From: Candidatus Hecatella orcuttiae
GTDB taxonomy: Archaea; Thermoproteota; Bathyarchaeia; Hecatellales; Hecatellaceae
DNA: 63,341 nt
NCBI GenBank assembly: GCA_002011035.2
Contig: MTLY02000001.1
Span: 1 to 63,341 of the forward strand
Reading direction: 5' to 3'
Shown here in pieces: positions 34,584-45,000 of this stretch. Position 1 is the first letter of the stretch. Each line of letters starts with the position of its first letter. The position numbers were made by a program, and so were the translations under genes. The notes below the pieces were generated by a model. The model worked only from the letters and a program-made list of their open reading frames with translations, was not told the DNA's origin and made no database searches.

Positions 34584-36323
34584 GTGGTTCAATTTAAAGA
34601 ACTCTGCGAATTATGTGAGCGTTTAAGTCAAGTCTCCAGTAGAATTTCCAAGATAAACCTAGTAGTAGAATTTCTCAAAAGGGCAGACTTGGAGGAGATT
34701 TCTGCAGCCATTTCCCTTATCATGGGGAACCTCCCCAAAGCTTACGGGCAGCCTTTGAACCTCAGCCATTTGACTCTTTACCGCACTGTATTGAGGATGA
34801 CCAAGGTGGAGGAGGAGAAATTTTTCGGCGAATTTAGCCAAACAGGGGATGTAGGAGAAACTGTTAAGAGAATTCTCGAAAAATATCCATCTAAAACGCA
34901 AAAACTCCTCAAAGATGAGCCCATAACTTGCCGAGAAGTTGCTGAAGCCCTTCAGCAGATAGCGGAATTTACAGGAGCGGGCGCTCGGGTTAAGAAAGAA
35001 AGGCTGCTGGAAAGCCTCTTAGGCAGGGTAAGCCCGTTGGAAGCGAAATATTTGGTGAAGAATCTGCTGGGGGAAATGAGGCATGGATTCGGCGAAGGCC
35101 TCATGGAGGAAGCTTTAGCCAGAGCCTTCAATATCGGAGTTGAAAAGATCCGCATAGCCCACATGTCTATAGGGGACTTGGGGCGGCTGGGGAGACTGTT
35201 GAAATCCAAAGGACAGGCTGGTTTAGAGGCGGCGGTCATAGTTCCCTTTCATCCTGTAAAGCCTATGTTGGCCGAACATGCTGAAAGCTTAGAAGAAGTG
35301 CTTAGGCAGCACGGGGGAAAAACATGTTTAGAAGACAAGTTAGATGGGGTTAGAGTGCAGATTCATAAGGTAAACTCTGAAGTTCGCATTTACAGTCGAA
35401 GATTGACGGAGGTTACAGATTCTTTCCCAGAGGTCTCCAAGACGATAAAGGAGAAGGTGCAGGCAAAAGAAGCCATAATAGACGGGGAAATAGTAGCCGT
35501 GGATCATAGAGGCCGCTTTCAACCATTTCAAGAAATTATGAAAAGATACGGGCGAATTAAAGAGACCTATGACTTCGCTAAGCATGTCCCTGTCGCCCTC
35601 TTCTTATTCGATATTCTCCACCTAAACGGGATGCCTCTTATCGATAAACCCCTGATGGAAAGAAAAGCCATATTGGAGAAGATTGTTCCTTCGCGGATGC
35701 TTGTCCGCAGCCTAACCGCTGTAAGCCTCGACGAAGCTAGGAGATTTTTTGAAGAAGCCATAGGTAGAAGATGCGAAGGCGTTGTAGCCAAGCGTCCAGA
35801 TTCTACTTATACCCCGGGCATCCGCGGGAAAAAATGGCTGAAAATAAAGCGGCCTCCCTACACTTTAGATCTTGTAATTGTGGCGGCGGAGTACGGCTAT
35901 GGATATAGGCATAAGTGGCTTAGTGATTATTACCTGGCAGCAAGCGTTCAAGATGGTGAAAAGAAAGACTCACCCACAACCTTTCCAGAATACGTGGAAG
36001 CCTTCCATGGCGGCAAGTTTGAAATAGTTGGGAAAACTTTCAAGGGTTTGACTAACGAAGAAATCAAAACTCTCACCCAAAGGCTTCAAAACATAGCCCT
36101 CAAAACTGAAGGAAGGGCGGTCATAGTTAAGCCTGAAATAGTGGCGGAGATAGCCTTTTCGGAGATTCAGCGGAGTCCCCAGTACAGCAGCGGCTACGCC
36201 CTCAGATTCGCCAGAATCATCCGTATCAGAGACGATAAAACCGTAAGCGAGATCAGCAACCTGAAAGATGTTGAGCGAGTTTTCCTCACTCAGCATAGGG
36301 TCCAAGATTTTGGACGGGTATAG
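34584..36323 (+). CDS. lig: ATP-dependent DNA ligase (archaeal type)
   Basis: A 579-residue ligase (archaeal enzymes are ~560-600). Residues 1-220 form the helical DNA-binding domain. The nucleotidyltransferase core has motif I EDKLDGVR with the adenylated Lys252, then RIYSRR, EAIIDGEIVAVD, CEGVVAKRPDS and KWLKIKR. The OB domain follows to a C-terminus with FARIIRIRDDK. It seals nicks in replication and repair. GTG 34584 is the start; the gene is 41 bases after the arginine decarboxylase. Downstream of it the composition changes to the AT-rich integrase patch. Confidence 0.95.
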   Translation: MVQFKELCELCERLSQVSSRISKINLVVEFLKRADLEEISAAISLIMGNLPKAYGQPLNLSHLTLYRTVLRMTKVEEEKFFGEFSQTGDVGETVKRILEKYPSKTQKLLKDEPITCREVAEALQQIAEFTGAGARVKKERLLESLLGRVSPLEAKYLVKNLLGEMRHGFGEGLMEEALARAFNIGVEKIRIAHMSIGDLGRLGRLLKSKGQAGLEAAVIVPFHPVKPMLAEHAESLEEVLRQHGGKTCLEDKLDGVRVQIHKVNSEVRIYSRRLTEVTDSFPEVSKTIKEKVQAKEAIIDGEIVAVDHRGRFQPFQEIMKRYGRIKETYDFAKHVPVALFLFDILHLNGMPLIDKPLMERKAILEKIVPSRMLVRSLTAVSLDEARRFFEEAIGRRCEGVVAKRPDSTYTPGIRGKKWLKIKRPPYTLDLVIVAAEYGYGYRHKWLSDYYLAASVQDGEKKDSPTTFPEYVEAFHGGKFEIVGKTFKGLTNEEIKTLTQRLQNIALKTEGRAVIVKPEIVAEIAFSEIQRSPQYSSGYALRFARIIRIRDDKTVSEISNLKDVERVFLTQHRVQDFGRV

Positions 36324-36481
36324 TGCTCTCCAAAAAATCGAAAACTGTGAAGTAGGAAGTTTTCCATAAATTTTCCGGATCTTTTCTTGTTGGAGGTTAG
36401 GGGGTAAAATGGAAAAGTTTTTGGAAATGAAAGGGCTCTTAAAATTTTTCCGTATATATGCAGAGTGCAATACGGAAAAAT

Positions 36482-36522
36482 CCTTATATAACAAATGAAA
36501 TCACCCATAATTATTCCGGTGG
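36482..36522 (+). promoter_or_regulatory. promoter and SD of the tyrosine recombinase
   Basis: A TATATA box (around 36484-36491) sits so close to ATG 36495 that a transcript starting ~26 bases later would miss it. The next in-frame ATG (36528) has GGTGG at 36518-36522 six bases before, which makes 36528 the better start. Confidence 0.5.
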
Positions 36523-36527
36523 AAAAC

Positions 36528-37550
36528 ATGCAAGACCTCCTAGCCTACGAGTCTGTTCGATCTTGGATGAGCAATTTCCCAGACAGACCTAACACCAAAA
36601 AAGTCTATCTATTTAGGCTGTCTAAGTTCTGTCAGTGGATAGGGAAAGACCCTGACACCTTAATTCGAGAGGCTGAAAAAAATCTTTCCGCTGCACATAA
36701 TCAGCTGAAAGAATTCTACAATAAGCTGCTGGGAGAAGGTAAAAGTCTAAAGACAGCGAGCACATCTTATCAATGCTTAAGGTCTTTCTATCGCTGGAAT
36801 GACGTGATCCTGCCTCGGGCACCGCGAAGTTTCAAAGGCCGGGTAGAATTCGCCTCCCGACGAGTTCTAAGCCAGCAGGAAATCAGCATTATGGTAGGTG
36901 CATGCTCCACCATAAGAGACAAAGCTCTGATAACCTTCCTAGCTCAATCTGGCCAGCGAAGCGGGGTTTTAACGGCTTTAAAATATAAACATGTAAGAAG
37001 AGGACTTGAAAATAATGAGAACCCGCTGCTGGTGGAAGTTCCAGCTGTGCTTAGAAATGACAAAGGAATTAACATCAACAAGCTGGGTGAAGCCTACAGG
37101 TTTGCGGTAGGGAGAGACTCGATCATGTTTTTGAAGATGATGATAGAAGAACGTCGAAGGGACGGTGAACCTATCGACGGGGAAAGCTGGCTTTTTAGGA
37201 GCTACTCTAAAGGCGGTGAAAACGGAAAGTCGACGCCTACAAAAATTTCTAAAAGTGAAAGGGGTCCCCCTTTAACATCTGTTTCCATCAGAGAAATAGT
37301 TCACGAGGTCGCCCTAAGAGCTGGAATTCAAGGGAAGGCCTCGGATAAACGCTACGAGATATATCCTCATGTCTTCAGGAGATACTGGAACATGAGAATG
37401 CAGGAAGCAGGCCTCAGCGAAGATTTAAGGGAGTATATGATCGGGCATAGAGTCCCCTACGAGGGCGCCTACAGTAGATGGTATCCCGACGCCATAAGGC
37501 GGGAATGGAAAGCTAAAAATGTCGAAAAATATCTCAGCCTTCTCTTATAA
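36528..37550 (+). CDS. tyrosine recombinase/integrase (archaeal type)
   Basis: About 340 residues, with an N-terminal SAM-like core-binding domain (VRSWMSNFP onward) and a C-terminal catalytic domain. The catalytic set, numbered from the ATG 36528, is Arg144 (SGQRSG), His281-x-x-Arg284 (HVFRR), His307 (IGHR) and the likely nucleophile Tyr315 (EGAYSRW). It cuts and rejoins DNA at specific sites. It may be a chromosomal XerA-like enzyme or the integrase of a decayed element; the AT-rich neighbourhood with small unknown genes favours an element, while the lack of a nearby tRNA or att duplication does not. The second half is more like archaeal virus or plasmid integrases than like XerA. Confidence 0.85.
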   Translation: MQDLLAYESVRSWMSNFPDRPNTKKVYLFRLSKFCQWIGKDPDTLIREAEKNLSAAHNQLKEFYNKLLGEGKSLKTASTSYQCLRSFYRWNDVILPRAPRSFKGRVEFASRRVLSQQEISIMVGACSTIRDKALITFLAQSGQRSGVLTALKYKHVRRGLENNENPLLVEVPAVLRNDKGININKLGEAYRFAVGRDSIMFLKMMIEERRRDGEPIDGESWLFRSYSKGGENGKSTPTKISKSERGPPLTSVSIREIVHEVALRAGIQGKASDKRYEIYPHVFRRYWNMRMQEAGLSEDLREYMIGHRVPYEGAYSRWYPDAIRREWKAKNVEKYLSLLL

Positions 37551-37565
37551 ACGCCTCTCCAGTTA

Positions 37566-37805
37566 TTAGGGCGAAGAGGAGATGTCCCTAAATTTATTAT
37601 ACTTTAGTAGGGTTTTTTTGGATGCTCGCTGAATTATCAGTTTCCTATTTTTAATTTTAACACTAACCCATACTAGGTCTTCTTTGAAGGGGAAACTTGA
37701 GTCGTCAACCAACTTTGTTGGCAGATAGATTCTCGGCGAAGAATAGCTTCGTCCATTTTTCAGCAGTTTTTTTGCTACGGTAAATTTTGCCAGACACTCT
37801 TTCAA
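37566..37805 (-). CDS. small AbrB/DUF2080-like protein (tentative)
   Basis: A 79-residue ORF with the pattern KLLKNGRSYSSPRIYLP and a later V-hydrophobic strand (VWVSVKIKNRKLII). This is what short archaeal swapped-hairpin AbrB/transposon-associated DUF2080 proteins look like: a basic NG..S.RIYLP followed by beta-strands. The start (TTG 37805) lacks a strong SD. It lies 15 bases after the convergent recombinase gene. If real, it may be a DNA-binding regulator of the small element. Confidence 0.45.
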   Translation of the reverse strand: MKECLAKFTVAKKLLKNGRSYSSPRIYLPTKLVDDSSFPFKEDLVWVSVKIKNRKLIIQRASKKTLLKYNKFRDISSSP

Positions 37806-37856
37806 GGCTTATCACGTTTTACTTCGTAAATACTGTTTCAATATCATTAGAAAAGT

Positions 37857-38288
37857 TTATAAAATTTTCCTTCGCAAAAATCTCAGAAAATCTAGCTTAC
37901 TTAAAACTCCTTTCTGCTGAAAGTTTTCAGGTGGAACGGATTTTTTGAGCGGCCTTACTGAGTCAATGACGGAATTATGTATAAATCGTAATATTTCTTC
38001 TTCAAGCTGATTAAAATTTGGAATAAAAACGTAAATGTTGGAAGGAATATATACCATAAAAGGTAATCTGAGTGTATTAGAGTAAAGGCCCTCGGAGGTT
38101 TTTGTGTATATCTTCAAGCTGATTTCCTCCCGATCACGCGGTGACTGGTCTGGGTTATACTCTATTTCAAACGTCCATTCTTGGGGAAGCCTGCGTTGCA
38201 AATATTTCTTCAGAAGAGTGACTAGAGTTTCCCCGTATTTTAAGGCAAACTCCTTCCTTTCTCGTAGGGGTATGGGAAACTTGGGCAC
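37857..38288 (-). CDS. hypothetical protein
   Basis: A 143-residue ORF (GTG start) that I do not recognise. It looks coding: a soluble, charged protein with an amphipathic helix KYGETLVTLLKKYLQRR near the N-terminus, several beta-type stretches (FEIEYNP, ISLKIYTKT, FMVYIPSNIYVFI) and a basic C-terminus (RFLRRKIL). No metal site, signal peptide or membrane segment is seen. It shares strand and AT-rich composition with the small AbrB-like ORF next to it, so both may belong to the integrase-linked patch. Confidence 0.5.
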   Translation of the reverse strand: MPKFPIPLRERKEFALKYGETLVTLLKKYLQRRLPQEWTFEIEYNPDQSPRDREEISLKIYTKTSEGLYSNTLRLPFMVYIPSNIYVFIPNFNQLEEEILRFIHNSVIDSVRPLKKSVPPENFQQKGVLSKLDFLRFLRRKIL

Positions 38289-38526
38289 CTTTCGCCATCT
38301 CCACCTTGAACTAGGCTCACCAGTGGTAAAGTCTACGGAAGCACATAAGTTTATTTAAGCTTGAATAAGCGACTTGGAACTGCTAAGTTGCAACTTATAT
38401 TAAATAGTGTTGAAAGTTGAAGGAACAGAACCTGAGTAACGTAGGTTTGTGCCCCTTTGCAGAAGTTTTCCGTAATCTTGTTTTTTGCGCGTCTCCGCCG
38501 TTTTCGATTTTTTGGACGGTTATTAA

Positions 38527-38548
38527 ACCCTCCAAAATTTTGGAGGGT
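38527..38548. repeat. 22-bp perfect palindrome
   Basis: A fully symmetric 22-base inverted repeat (left half ACCCTCCAAAA) lies in the non-coding stretch 38289-38583, about 40 bases beyond the 3' end of the hydrogenase maturation protease gene. It could be a terminator hairpin for the mvh transcript, although no T-run follows on that strand, or a binding site for a dimeric regulator. The rest of this spacer is AT-rich without a convincing gene. Confidence 0.7.
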
Positions 38549-38583
38549 AGAAGCGTGATGCGTCCCAGCTTTGCAGATTGACC

Positions 38584-39057
38584 TCATGATTCCAGTTCTT
38601 TCAAAATAGCATCAACAACCCGAAGACCGGCTTCCCGAACTTTCGCCGTTATCCGCTTCGTGAAGACGGAGAAATCTTTTATTTCTATGGCGTAGACCAC
38701 TATTTCTTTCGGCATTCTATTGGGAGCATAGTTTTCACCAAGTCTTAAAGCGGTGGCGAAATTCAAGTCATGGGAGGAAGAAAGGTGACGGGTGCTGTCA
38801 AACTCCGAGGGGGAAAGCCTAAATATTCGGCCTACCTCAGTCTTTCCAGTTGCTATGGCGTCTACAACTATCACTTTATCGTAGTCCAGCATTTCCTCTA
38901 TGAGCCTTAATCCTCCCGCACTGGCCTCCTTGACATCGATGTCTGTGCGGCGGCGCAACCGTTTTTTTAAATCTCGAGCAACCTGTATGCCTATCCCATC
39001 GTCTCCTAAGATTTCATTGCCTACGCCCAGTATCAAAGTTTTCAACTTGATCTTCAA
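38584..39057 (-). CDS. [NiFe]-hydrogenase maturation protease (HyaD/FrcD family)
   Basis: A 157-residue endopeptidase that trims the C-terminus of the hydrogenase large subunit once nickel is in place. LILGVGNEILGDDGIG (about 8-23) carries the metal-sensing Glu and Asp, the second Asp is in VIVVDAIATG and the conserved His is in SSHDL. It is the last gene of the hdr-mvh run, 94 bases after the large-subunit gene. That subunit keeps a 26-residue tail after its DPCxxCxxH motif, which is the expected substrate. Confidence 0.9.
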   Translation of the reverse strand: MKIKLKTLILGVGNEILGDDGIGIQVARDLKKRLRRRTDIDVKEASAGGLRLIEEMLDYDKVIVVDAIATGKTEVGRIFRLSPSEFDSTRHLSSSHDLNFATALRLGENYAPNRMPKEIVVYAIEIKDFSVFTKRITAKVREAGLRVVDAILKELES

Positions 39058-39151
39058 CAGATCAGTAAGCGATGGGCAGATAAAGATTACGAAGTAAACT
39101 TCCAGCGCCTAAATATAAAATAGAGGAATAGTTAAACTTCAAAATAAAAAA

Positions 39152-40612
39152 TTAGAAGCGCGTCAACCTCTTCTTGAGCTTTCCGCGACTATCGTAAATG
39201 TCAACTTCAAGAGGCATCTGACCGGGCAGCGTGTGGGTGGCGCAAGCGAAACAGGGATCGTAGGCTCGGAAAGCCATTTCCACCATGTTTAGTATTCCCG
39301 GCGACACTTCACCGTTCTTGATTAACCCCTCTGCCGCTTTTTTAATGGACATGCATATAGCGGCATGGTTATTGGTAGTACCCACTATAAGGTTAACTTT
39401 CTGCACGATCCCCCTTTCATCAGTCTGATAATGGTGGTAAAGAGTGCCACGGGGAGCTTCAACAACGCCTACTCCCTCGCTAGGGGTCTCAGTTATTGGT
39501 CTTCTAACGTTCGGATCTGTTATTTCAGAATCTTGGCTGAGTTCCAAGAGTCTTTCCGCAGCGTAAAGCAATTCCACCAAACGGGCCCAGTGAAAGGCTA
39601 GGGTAGCATGCACGGGCTTTCCGCCTAAGGTTTCGTATAGTTTTTCATACTGCTCCTGAGCAAGAGGCGTCGCCATTCCGTCCGCGGCGTTAAGCCGTGC
39701 GAGAGTGTTGGCGCGGTAGACTCCGCTGTTTTTACCGTCTACAAAACCCTTCCATCCCACTTTTTTTAGGTACGGGAATTTCAGGTAAGACCAAGGTTCC
39801 ACTCGTTCTTCAAGATGATTTAAATAGTCGGAGGCTGGGAATTTCACGAACTCATTGCCGTCCGGGTCTACAACCCTGATTTTTCCGTCGTAAAAGTTCA
39901 CTCGGTTTTTGTCGTCCACCAGACCCATGTAGTAGGTTTTGTGCGTGTAAGTGTCTCCGGTGATGAGGTCCACGTAGGTCTTGTTTTTGAGGACTATGTC
40001 TTCAAAAAGTTTCAAGGAGAACTGCGCAAATTTGACTTCCTCTTTTGCCATTTCCTCTATTCTAGCTCTTTCCGTTTCTTTCAAGGGCTTACTTATTCCG
40101 CCGGGAACACCGAAAGTTGGATGAACTTTCCTCCCGCCGATCATGGACACGATCTCCAAGGCGTCCATTCGCTGTTTTATCACGTACTTTCCGGCTTCCA
40201 CACCTACTTTACGTATCACGCCGAAGATGTTTCGCTCCTCCGGAGGCGCCTCGGGGCCGACGACGAAGTCGGGGCCGCCTAGAATGTAAAAATGAGTGGT
40301 ATGATCGTATACGTAGAAAGCACTGTAGAGGAGTTCCCTGAGTTTTTTAGCCGCGGAACTAGGCTCCACGTTGAAAACAGCATCTAATGTTTTGGTGGAG
40401 GCCATATGGTGGGCTTCAGGACAGACACCGCAAATGCGCGCGGTTATGTCCGGCATTTCCTCTACAAATCGGCCTTCGCAGAATTTTTCGAAACCCCTTA
40501 GCTCGGGGACTTGGAAGTAGGCATTGGCCACATTGCCTCTGTCGTCTAGAAAGATACTTATTTTCCCATGACCTTCAAGCCGGGTTATAGGGTCTATGGT
40601 TACTGTTTTCAT
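39152..40612 (-). CDS. mvhA: F420-non-reducing [NiFe]-hydrogenase large subunit
   Basis: A 486-residue group 3c-type hydrogenase catalytic subunit. The nickel ligands are in [11 protein letters not shown] (about 60-70) and DPCFACATH near the C-terminus, both with Cys, not selenocysteine. The N-terminal [10 protein letters not shown] is typical. The 26 residues after the last His are removed by the protease encoded next. In the MvhADG-HdrABC complex it oxidises H2 and feeds electrons through the small subunit and MvhD to the bifurcating flavin of HdrA. It overlaps mvhG by 4 bases. Confidence 0.95.
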   Translation of the reverse strand: MKTVTIDPITRLEGHGKISIFLDDRGNVANAYFQVPELRGFEKFCEGRFVEEMPDITARICGVCPEAHHMASTKTLDAVFNVEPSSAAKKLRELLYSAFYVYDHTTHFYILGGPDFVVGPEAPPEERNIFGVIRKVGVEAGKYVIKQRMDALEIVSMIGGRKVHPTFGVPGGISKPLKETERARIEEMAKEEVKFAQFSLKLFEDIVLKNKTYVDLITGDTYTHKTYYMGLVDDKNRVNFYDGKIRVVDPDGNEFVKFPASDYLNHLEERVEPWSYLKFPYLKKVGWKGFVDGKNSGVYRANTLARLNAADGMATPLAQEQYEKLYETLGGKPVHATLAFHWARLVELLYAAERLLELSQDSEITDPNVRRPITETPSEGVGVVEAPRGTLYHHYQTDERGIVQKVNLIVGTTNNHAAICMSIKKAAEGLIKNGEVSPGILNMVEMAFRAYDPCFACATHTLPGQMPLEVDIYDSRGKLKKRLTRF

Positions 40613-41565
40613 TTTCTTACCCTCCCAAGAATGGATTTGGTTAGAGTAAACTTGTAGAACTTACCTAGGGGGTCTATTACTTTGCCTAGGGCTTCCTTTA
40701 TCTCCTCTTCATCTGTGGAATCCAAGTTTGAGGCTAAGGCCGAAAGCATCTTGGCGCCTTGGTCTTCAATGTTAGGCGAAGGCCCATAGCATCCCCAACA
40801 AGGCATGTTAGCCTTGGGGCACAATGCCCCACAGCCCCCTCTCGTGGCAGGCCCCATGCAGATGACACCTTGCTCTAGAAGGCACTGCTCTTGGTCGGGG
40901 ACGATTTCGTAAGGTCGGTAGATGGTCTTGAATTTGTTCCCCAATCTTTTCCTTTCACATTCATGGCAAAGCGCCCTGTCTGAGGCTCCCACAACTGAGC
41001 CTTTCGGCGGCAGTTTCCCGCTGACGATGGCTTGGATGGCATTCCAAACTTGCTCTCCAACAGGCGGGCATCCGGGAACATAATAGTCCACATCGACAAC
41101 TTCGTCGAGGGTGGAAACATTTTCCCTCAACTCAGGTAACTCCAACTCCCCTTCAGGAATTGAGTATTTCGGCTGAGGCTCCACCTTTTCCGGATTGATT
41201 GTGCTTGGAGTTTCATGGTAGGCTCTGGTGAAGATGTCTTTGACGGTGGTGGCGTTTCCTAAGCCGGGGATACACCCATCTACGGCGCAGGAGCCGAAAG
41301 CTATCATCACCTTAGACTTAGCCCTCAGAAGCTTAGCTACATGCTCATCTTCGCGATTACGAATGGCCCCGTTGAAAAAGCAAACGTCTATGCTTTTGTC
41401 TTCCATTTTCTCCACATCGGAAAATTTGAAGTCCACAGCCGCAGGCCAGAAGACTATGTCAGCAACAGCCATGACATCCAATACTTTTTCCCCTATTTCG
41501 AGAACTGATATTTCGCAGCCTCCGCAGGAAGCAGCCCAGTAGAAGCCCAGTTTCAACTTTCCCAT
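40609..41565 (-). CDS. mvhG: F420-non-reducing [NiFe]-hydrogenase small subunit
   Basis: A 318-residue electron-transfer subunit. WAASCGGCEIS (residues ~8-18) and FGSCAVDG with CPPVGEQ give the proximal cluster ligands; the C-terminal half has CHECERKR and a Cys-rich run (GGCGALCPKANMPCWGC) for the medial and distal clusters. There is no Tat signal, so the enzyme is cytoplasmic as expected for Mvh. It lies 2 bases downstream of mvhD. Confidence 0.94.
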   Translation of the reverse strand: MGKLKLGFYWAASCGGCEISVLEIGEKVLDVMAVADIVFWPAAVDFKFSDVEKMEDKSIDVCFFNGAIRNREDEHVAKLLRAKSKVMIAFGSCAVDGCIPGLGNATTVKDIFTRAYHETPSTINPEKVEPQPKYSIPEGELELPELRENVSTLDEVVDVDYYVPGCPPVGEQVWNAIQAIVSGKLPPKGSVVGASDRALCHECERKRLGNKFKTIYRPYEIVPDQEQCLLEQGVICMGPATRGGCGALCPKANMPCWGCYGPSPNIEDQGAKMLSALASNLDSTDEEEIKEALGKVIDPLGKFYKFTLTKSILGRVRK

Positions 41566-41567
41566 TT

Positions 41568-41999
41568 TTACCGTCCCTCCTTCTTGCCAGTGTTCCAGTT
41601 TAACGGCCCTAGTTGTCTGATTTTCTCTGTCATCTCATGAACTGTTTTGGCGAATTTTTCTCCCTCGGAGGCTGAGATCCATTCTAGCCTCACTCTCTCT
41701 TTCTCTATGCCGAACTGCTCCAGAAGCCTTGAAAGGAGAGTGTACCTTTTTAACATCATATAGTTCCCTTCCATGTAGTGGCAGTCTCCCGGGTGGCATC
41801 CTGCAATGAGAACTCCGTCAGCCCCTTGGGCTAGAGATTTAATTACGAATGTTGGGTCTATTCTGCCTGTGCAGTTAACTCGGATCGTGTACACGTTAGG
41901 TGGGTATTCCATCCTGCTTGTACCAGCCAAGTCGGCTCCCGCGTAGGCACACCACCGACACAGGAAACCGATTATTTTAGGTTCAAACTTCTCTCCCAA
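41568..41999 (-). CDS. mvhD: MvhD/FlpD-type electron-transfer subunit
   Basis: A 143-residue protein with the 2Fe-2S cysteines in FLCRWCAYAGAD (about 12-23), VNCTGR and GCHPGDCHY. MvhD links hydrogenase (or formate dehydrogenase) to HdrA. As in methanogens it is encoded between the Hdr and hydrogenase genes, 15 bases after hdrA. It has no C-terminal extension. Confidence 0.93.
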   Translation of the reverse strand: MGEKFEPKIIGFLCRWCAYAGADLAGTSRMEYPPNVYTIRVNCTGRIDPTFVIKSLAQGADGVLIAGCHPGDCHYMEGNYMMLKRYTLLSRLLEQFGIEKERVRLEWISASEGEKFAKTVHEMTEKIRQLGPLNWNTGKKEGR

Positions 42000-42014
42000 T
42001 CAAAACACCCCTTT

Positions 42015-45000
42015 TTAAGTGGCCAAAATTCCCTCCACTTCCGCGTAAATCTGTTTATCTGTGAAACCTTGCTGTTTAATGGCGCTTGAAGGACATGCGG
42101 CAACGCAGACCCCGCAAGCTTTACAGAGGGTTTCTTGCACCACCGCCACTTCTTTTTCCTCGTCAAATTCTATTGCATTAAAGGGACAGGCTCGAATGCA
42201 AACCCGGCAGGCGGAGCAAAGGTTCTCATCAACTACCGCTATATCTGGCTCAACTTCCACTTTACCACGGTCGATAAGCGAGAGCGCCTCAGCTGCAGCT
42301 GCTCCTCCTTGAGCCACCGAGTCAGGTATGTCTTTAGGCCCTTGGCAGGCTCCTGCTATGTAGATGCCGTCGTTGGCCGTGGAGACTGGGGCTAACTTCG
42401 GATGTCTTTCTAGGAAGAAGCCGTCTCTGCTTCGGCTGAGAAGGAATGTTTTAGCGATCTTGTCGCTGTCTTTCCTCGGCTCCAAGGCTACGCTGAGAAT
42501 GACCATGTCCACCGGAATCCGCCGCACTACTCCGAGGAGGGTGTCCTCGCATACTACGATGAGTTTTCCCTCTTCTTCTGGGGTTTCAGCGAAATCTGTA
42601 ACCTCAGCGCCCTTACCTCTTATGAAAATCACTTCCTCGTTCATCACTCTCTTATAGAATTCTTCATACCCTTTGCCGAAGGCTCTGATGTCGATGTAGA
42701 GTTCGTAAACTTTAGCATCGGGTAGTTTCTCCCTAACTAGGTGAGCGAATTTCATGGACTGCATACAACATATCCGGGAACAATATTCGTGGTAGTTTTC
42801 ATCCCGGCTTCCGACGCAGTGGAGGATGGCTATGCTTTTAGGTGCCTCTCCGTTTTTGAGGGTTATCTTACCGCCAGTAGGCCCTGAAGCATTGCACATC
42901 CTCTCAAATTCGAGTGAGGTTACAACATTATCATAGACTCTATAACCGTACTGCCGAGCGATAGAGGGATCGAAAACGTCGAATCCTGTGGCTACAATGA
43001 CGGCTCCAACATCTATCTCCATCACTTCATCTTTCATCTCATGGTTAATTGCCTCCAGATCGCAGGCTTTAACGCATTCCAAGCATTCGGAACATATTCC
43101 GCAATCCATGCAGCGGTCAGCTTCACTTTTAGCTCGCTCGATGTCATAGCCTCGGACTACTTCGCTGAAATCTTTTATCCGCGCGCTAGGCTCTGCAACT
43201 TGAGGCTCAATCCGCTCCTGAACAGGGAAACGTTCTCTGAATTCCGCGATCTGCTCTTCGCTAGGTTCACGGGGAGCCTTCACTTCTTCCGGGGTGGGAG
43301 CTAAAGGCTCTCCTTTCAGGTATCTGTCAATGGACTGGGCGGCCTTTCTACCAGCAGCCATGGCATCGATGACGGTGGCAGGACCAGTTACCACGTCTCC
43401 TCCTGCGAATACACCTTCCAGATTGGTGGCTAGAGTGGCCTCGTCGACCTTCAGCGTCCCCGCGGGGGAAAGCTCTAAGCCTATCTCTTTGACGAATTCT
43501 AGGTCGGGTGTTTGGCCTATAGCAGCGATGAGGTTGTCTACTTCGATGGTGAATTCTGAACCTTCAATGGGAATAGGCCGCCGGCGCCCGCTGGCGTCAG
43601 GAGGGCCTAACTCCATCCGGATACATTCCACTTTTGATATTCGGCCTTTCTCCGCAATGATTCTTTTCGGAGCCACGAGGAACGTTAATTTAACGCCTTC
43701 CATTTCAGCAGCGTGAACTTCCTCCTTGCTGGCAGGCATCTCTTCGCGGGAACGCCTATAGAGAATAGTTGTAGAACTCCCCAGCCTAACTGCCACTCTA
43801 GCAGCGTCGATAGCAGTGTTTCCTCCGCCGACGACCACCACCCTGCGTCCCAGCTGAACTTTTTCACCCATGTTCACTCTGCGGAGAAAATCTAGGCCGG
43901 GGATAACGCCTTCCGAGTCTTCCCCAGGAATTCTGAGGCTCACACTCCGCTGAGCCCCTGCAGCCAAGAAGATGGCCTGGTATTTTTTCTTCAATTCCTT
44001 AAATCGAATCTGTTTTCCTACTTTAACGTTTGTCTTAATTTGCACTCCAAGCTTTTCAATGTAGCCAATGTCCTTGCTGAGGATGTCTCTGGGAAGACGG
44101 TAGGCGGGTATCCCCATCCGCAGCATTCCACCCGGTTCGCTAGCAGCTTCGAATATGGTGACATCATATCCCATGAGGGCTAGGTCATGAGCTGTGGTAA
44201 GACCTGCTGGACCTGAGCCTATGATGGCGACTTTCTTACCGTTTTTAGTTATGGACGGTATCTCTATTTCTTCAACATCAACCTGGTCAGCTGCAAATCT
44301 TTTGAGGGCGGCTATAGACAGAGGCTCGTCGACATATCTGCGGTTGCAGACGTTTTCACAGGGATGATAGCACACCCGGCCGCAGACGGCAGGGAGGGGA
44401 TTAGTTTTCCTGATGAGCTGGTAAGCTTCTTTGAATTTACCTTCAGCGATGAGGGCTAGATACCCCTGAACATCTTGATGGATGGGACAAGCTAACTTAC
44501 AGGGTGGAGTCTCCTTTTTGGAGATGAGGAAAGTATGAGGAACTGCCTGGGGAAACGGCATGTAAATGGCCTTGCGAAGGCCGAGGCCTAAGTCGAATTC
44601 GCTGGGTACTTCAACTGGGCAGACGTTGAGACATTCTCCACAAGCAGTGCATTTTTCAGGGTCTACGTATCTGGCTTTCTTTCTGATTTTGACCTTAAAG
44701 TTGCCTGCGAAACCTGAAAAGCCTTCAATCTCACTGTAAGCCAGTAGCTCAATGTTGGGGTTACTTCCAACCAAAGACATCTTGGGAGTGAGTATGCATG
44801 CAGCACAGTCTAGAGTTGGGAAAGTTTTATCAAACTGCGCCATGTGGCCGCCTATGGTGGGCTCTTTTTCTACTAGGTAGACTTTTTTACCGGAATCAGC
44901 AACTCTAAGAGCCGCCTCGATCCCGGCTATGCCTCCGCCCACAACCAATGTGTTCGGGTTCACACTGAAAGTTTTGATCTCCAAGGGCTCATGATGGGAA

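Noticed and set aside
35970-36494. Minus-strand 174-residue ORF over the end of the ligase gene
   Set aside because: It overlaps the well-conserved C-terminal domain of DNA ligase and has no recognisable protein pattern.
38351-38587. 78-residue minus-strand ORF spanning the palindrome
   Set aside because: Composition is unlike a protein (a basic run from the spacer), it contains the palindrome, and no SD or family pattern is visible.
40387-40590. Plus-strand ORFs across the hydrogenase and Hdr genes
   Set aside because: All are antisense shadows of strongly conserved genes.
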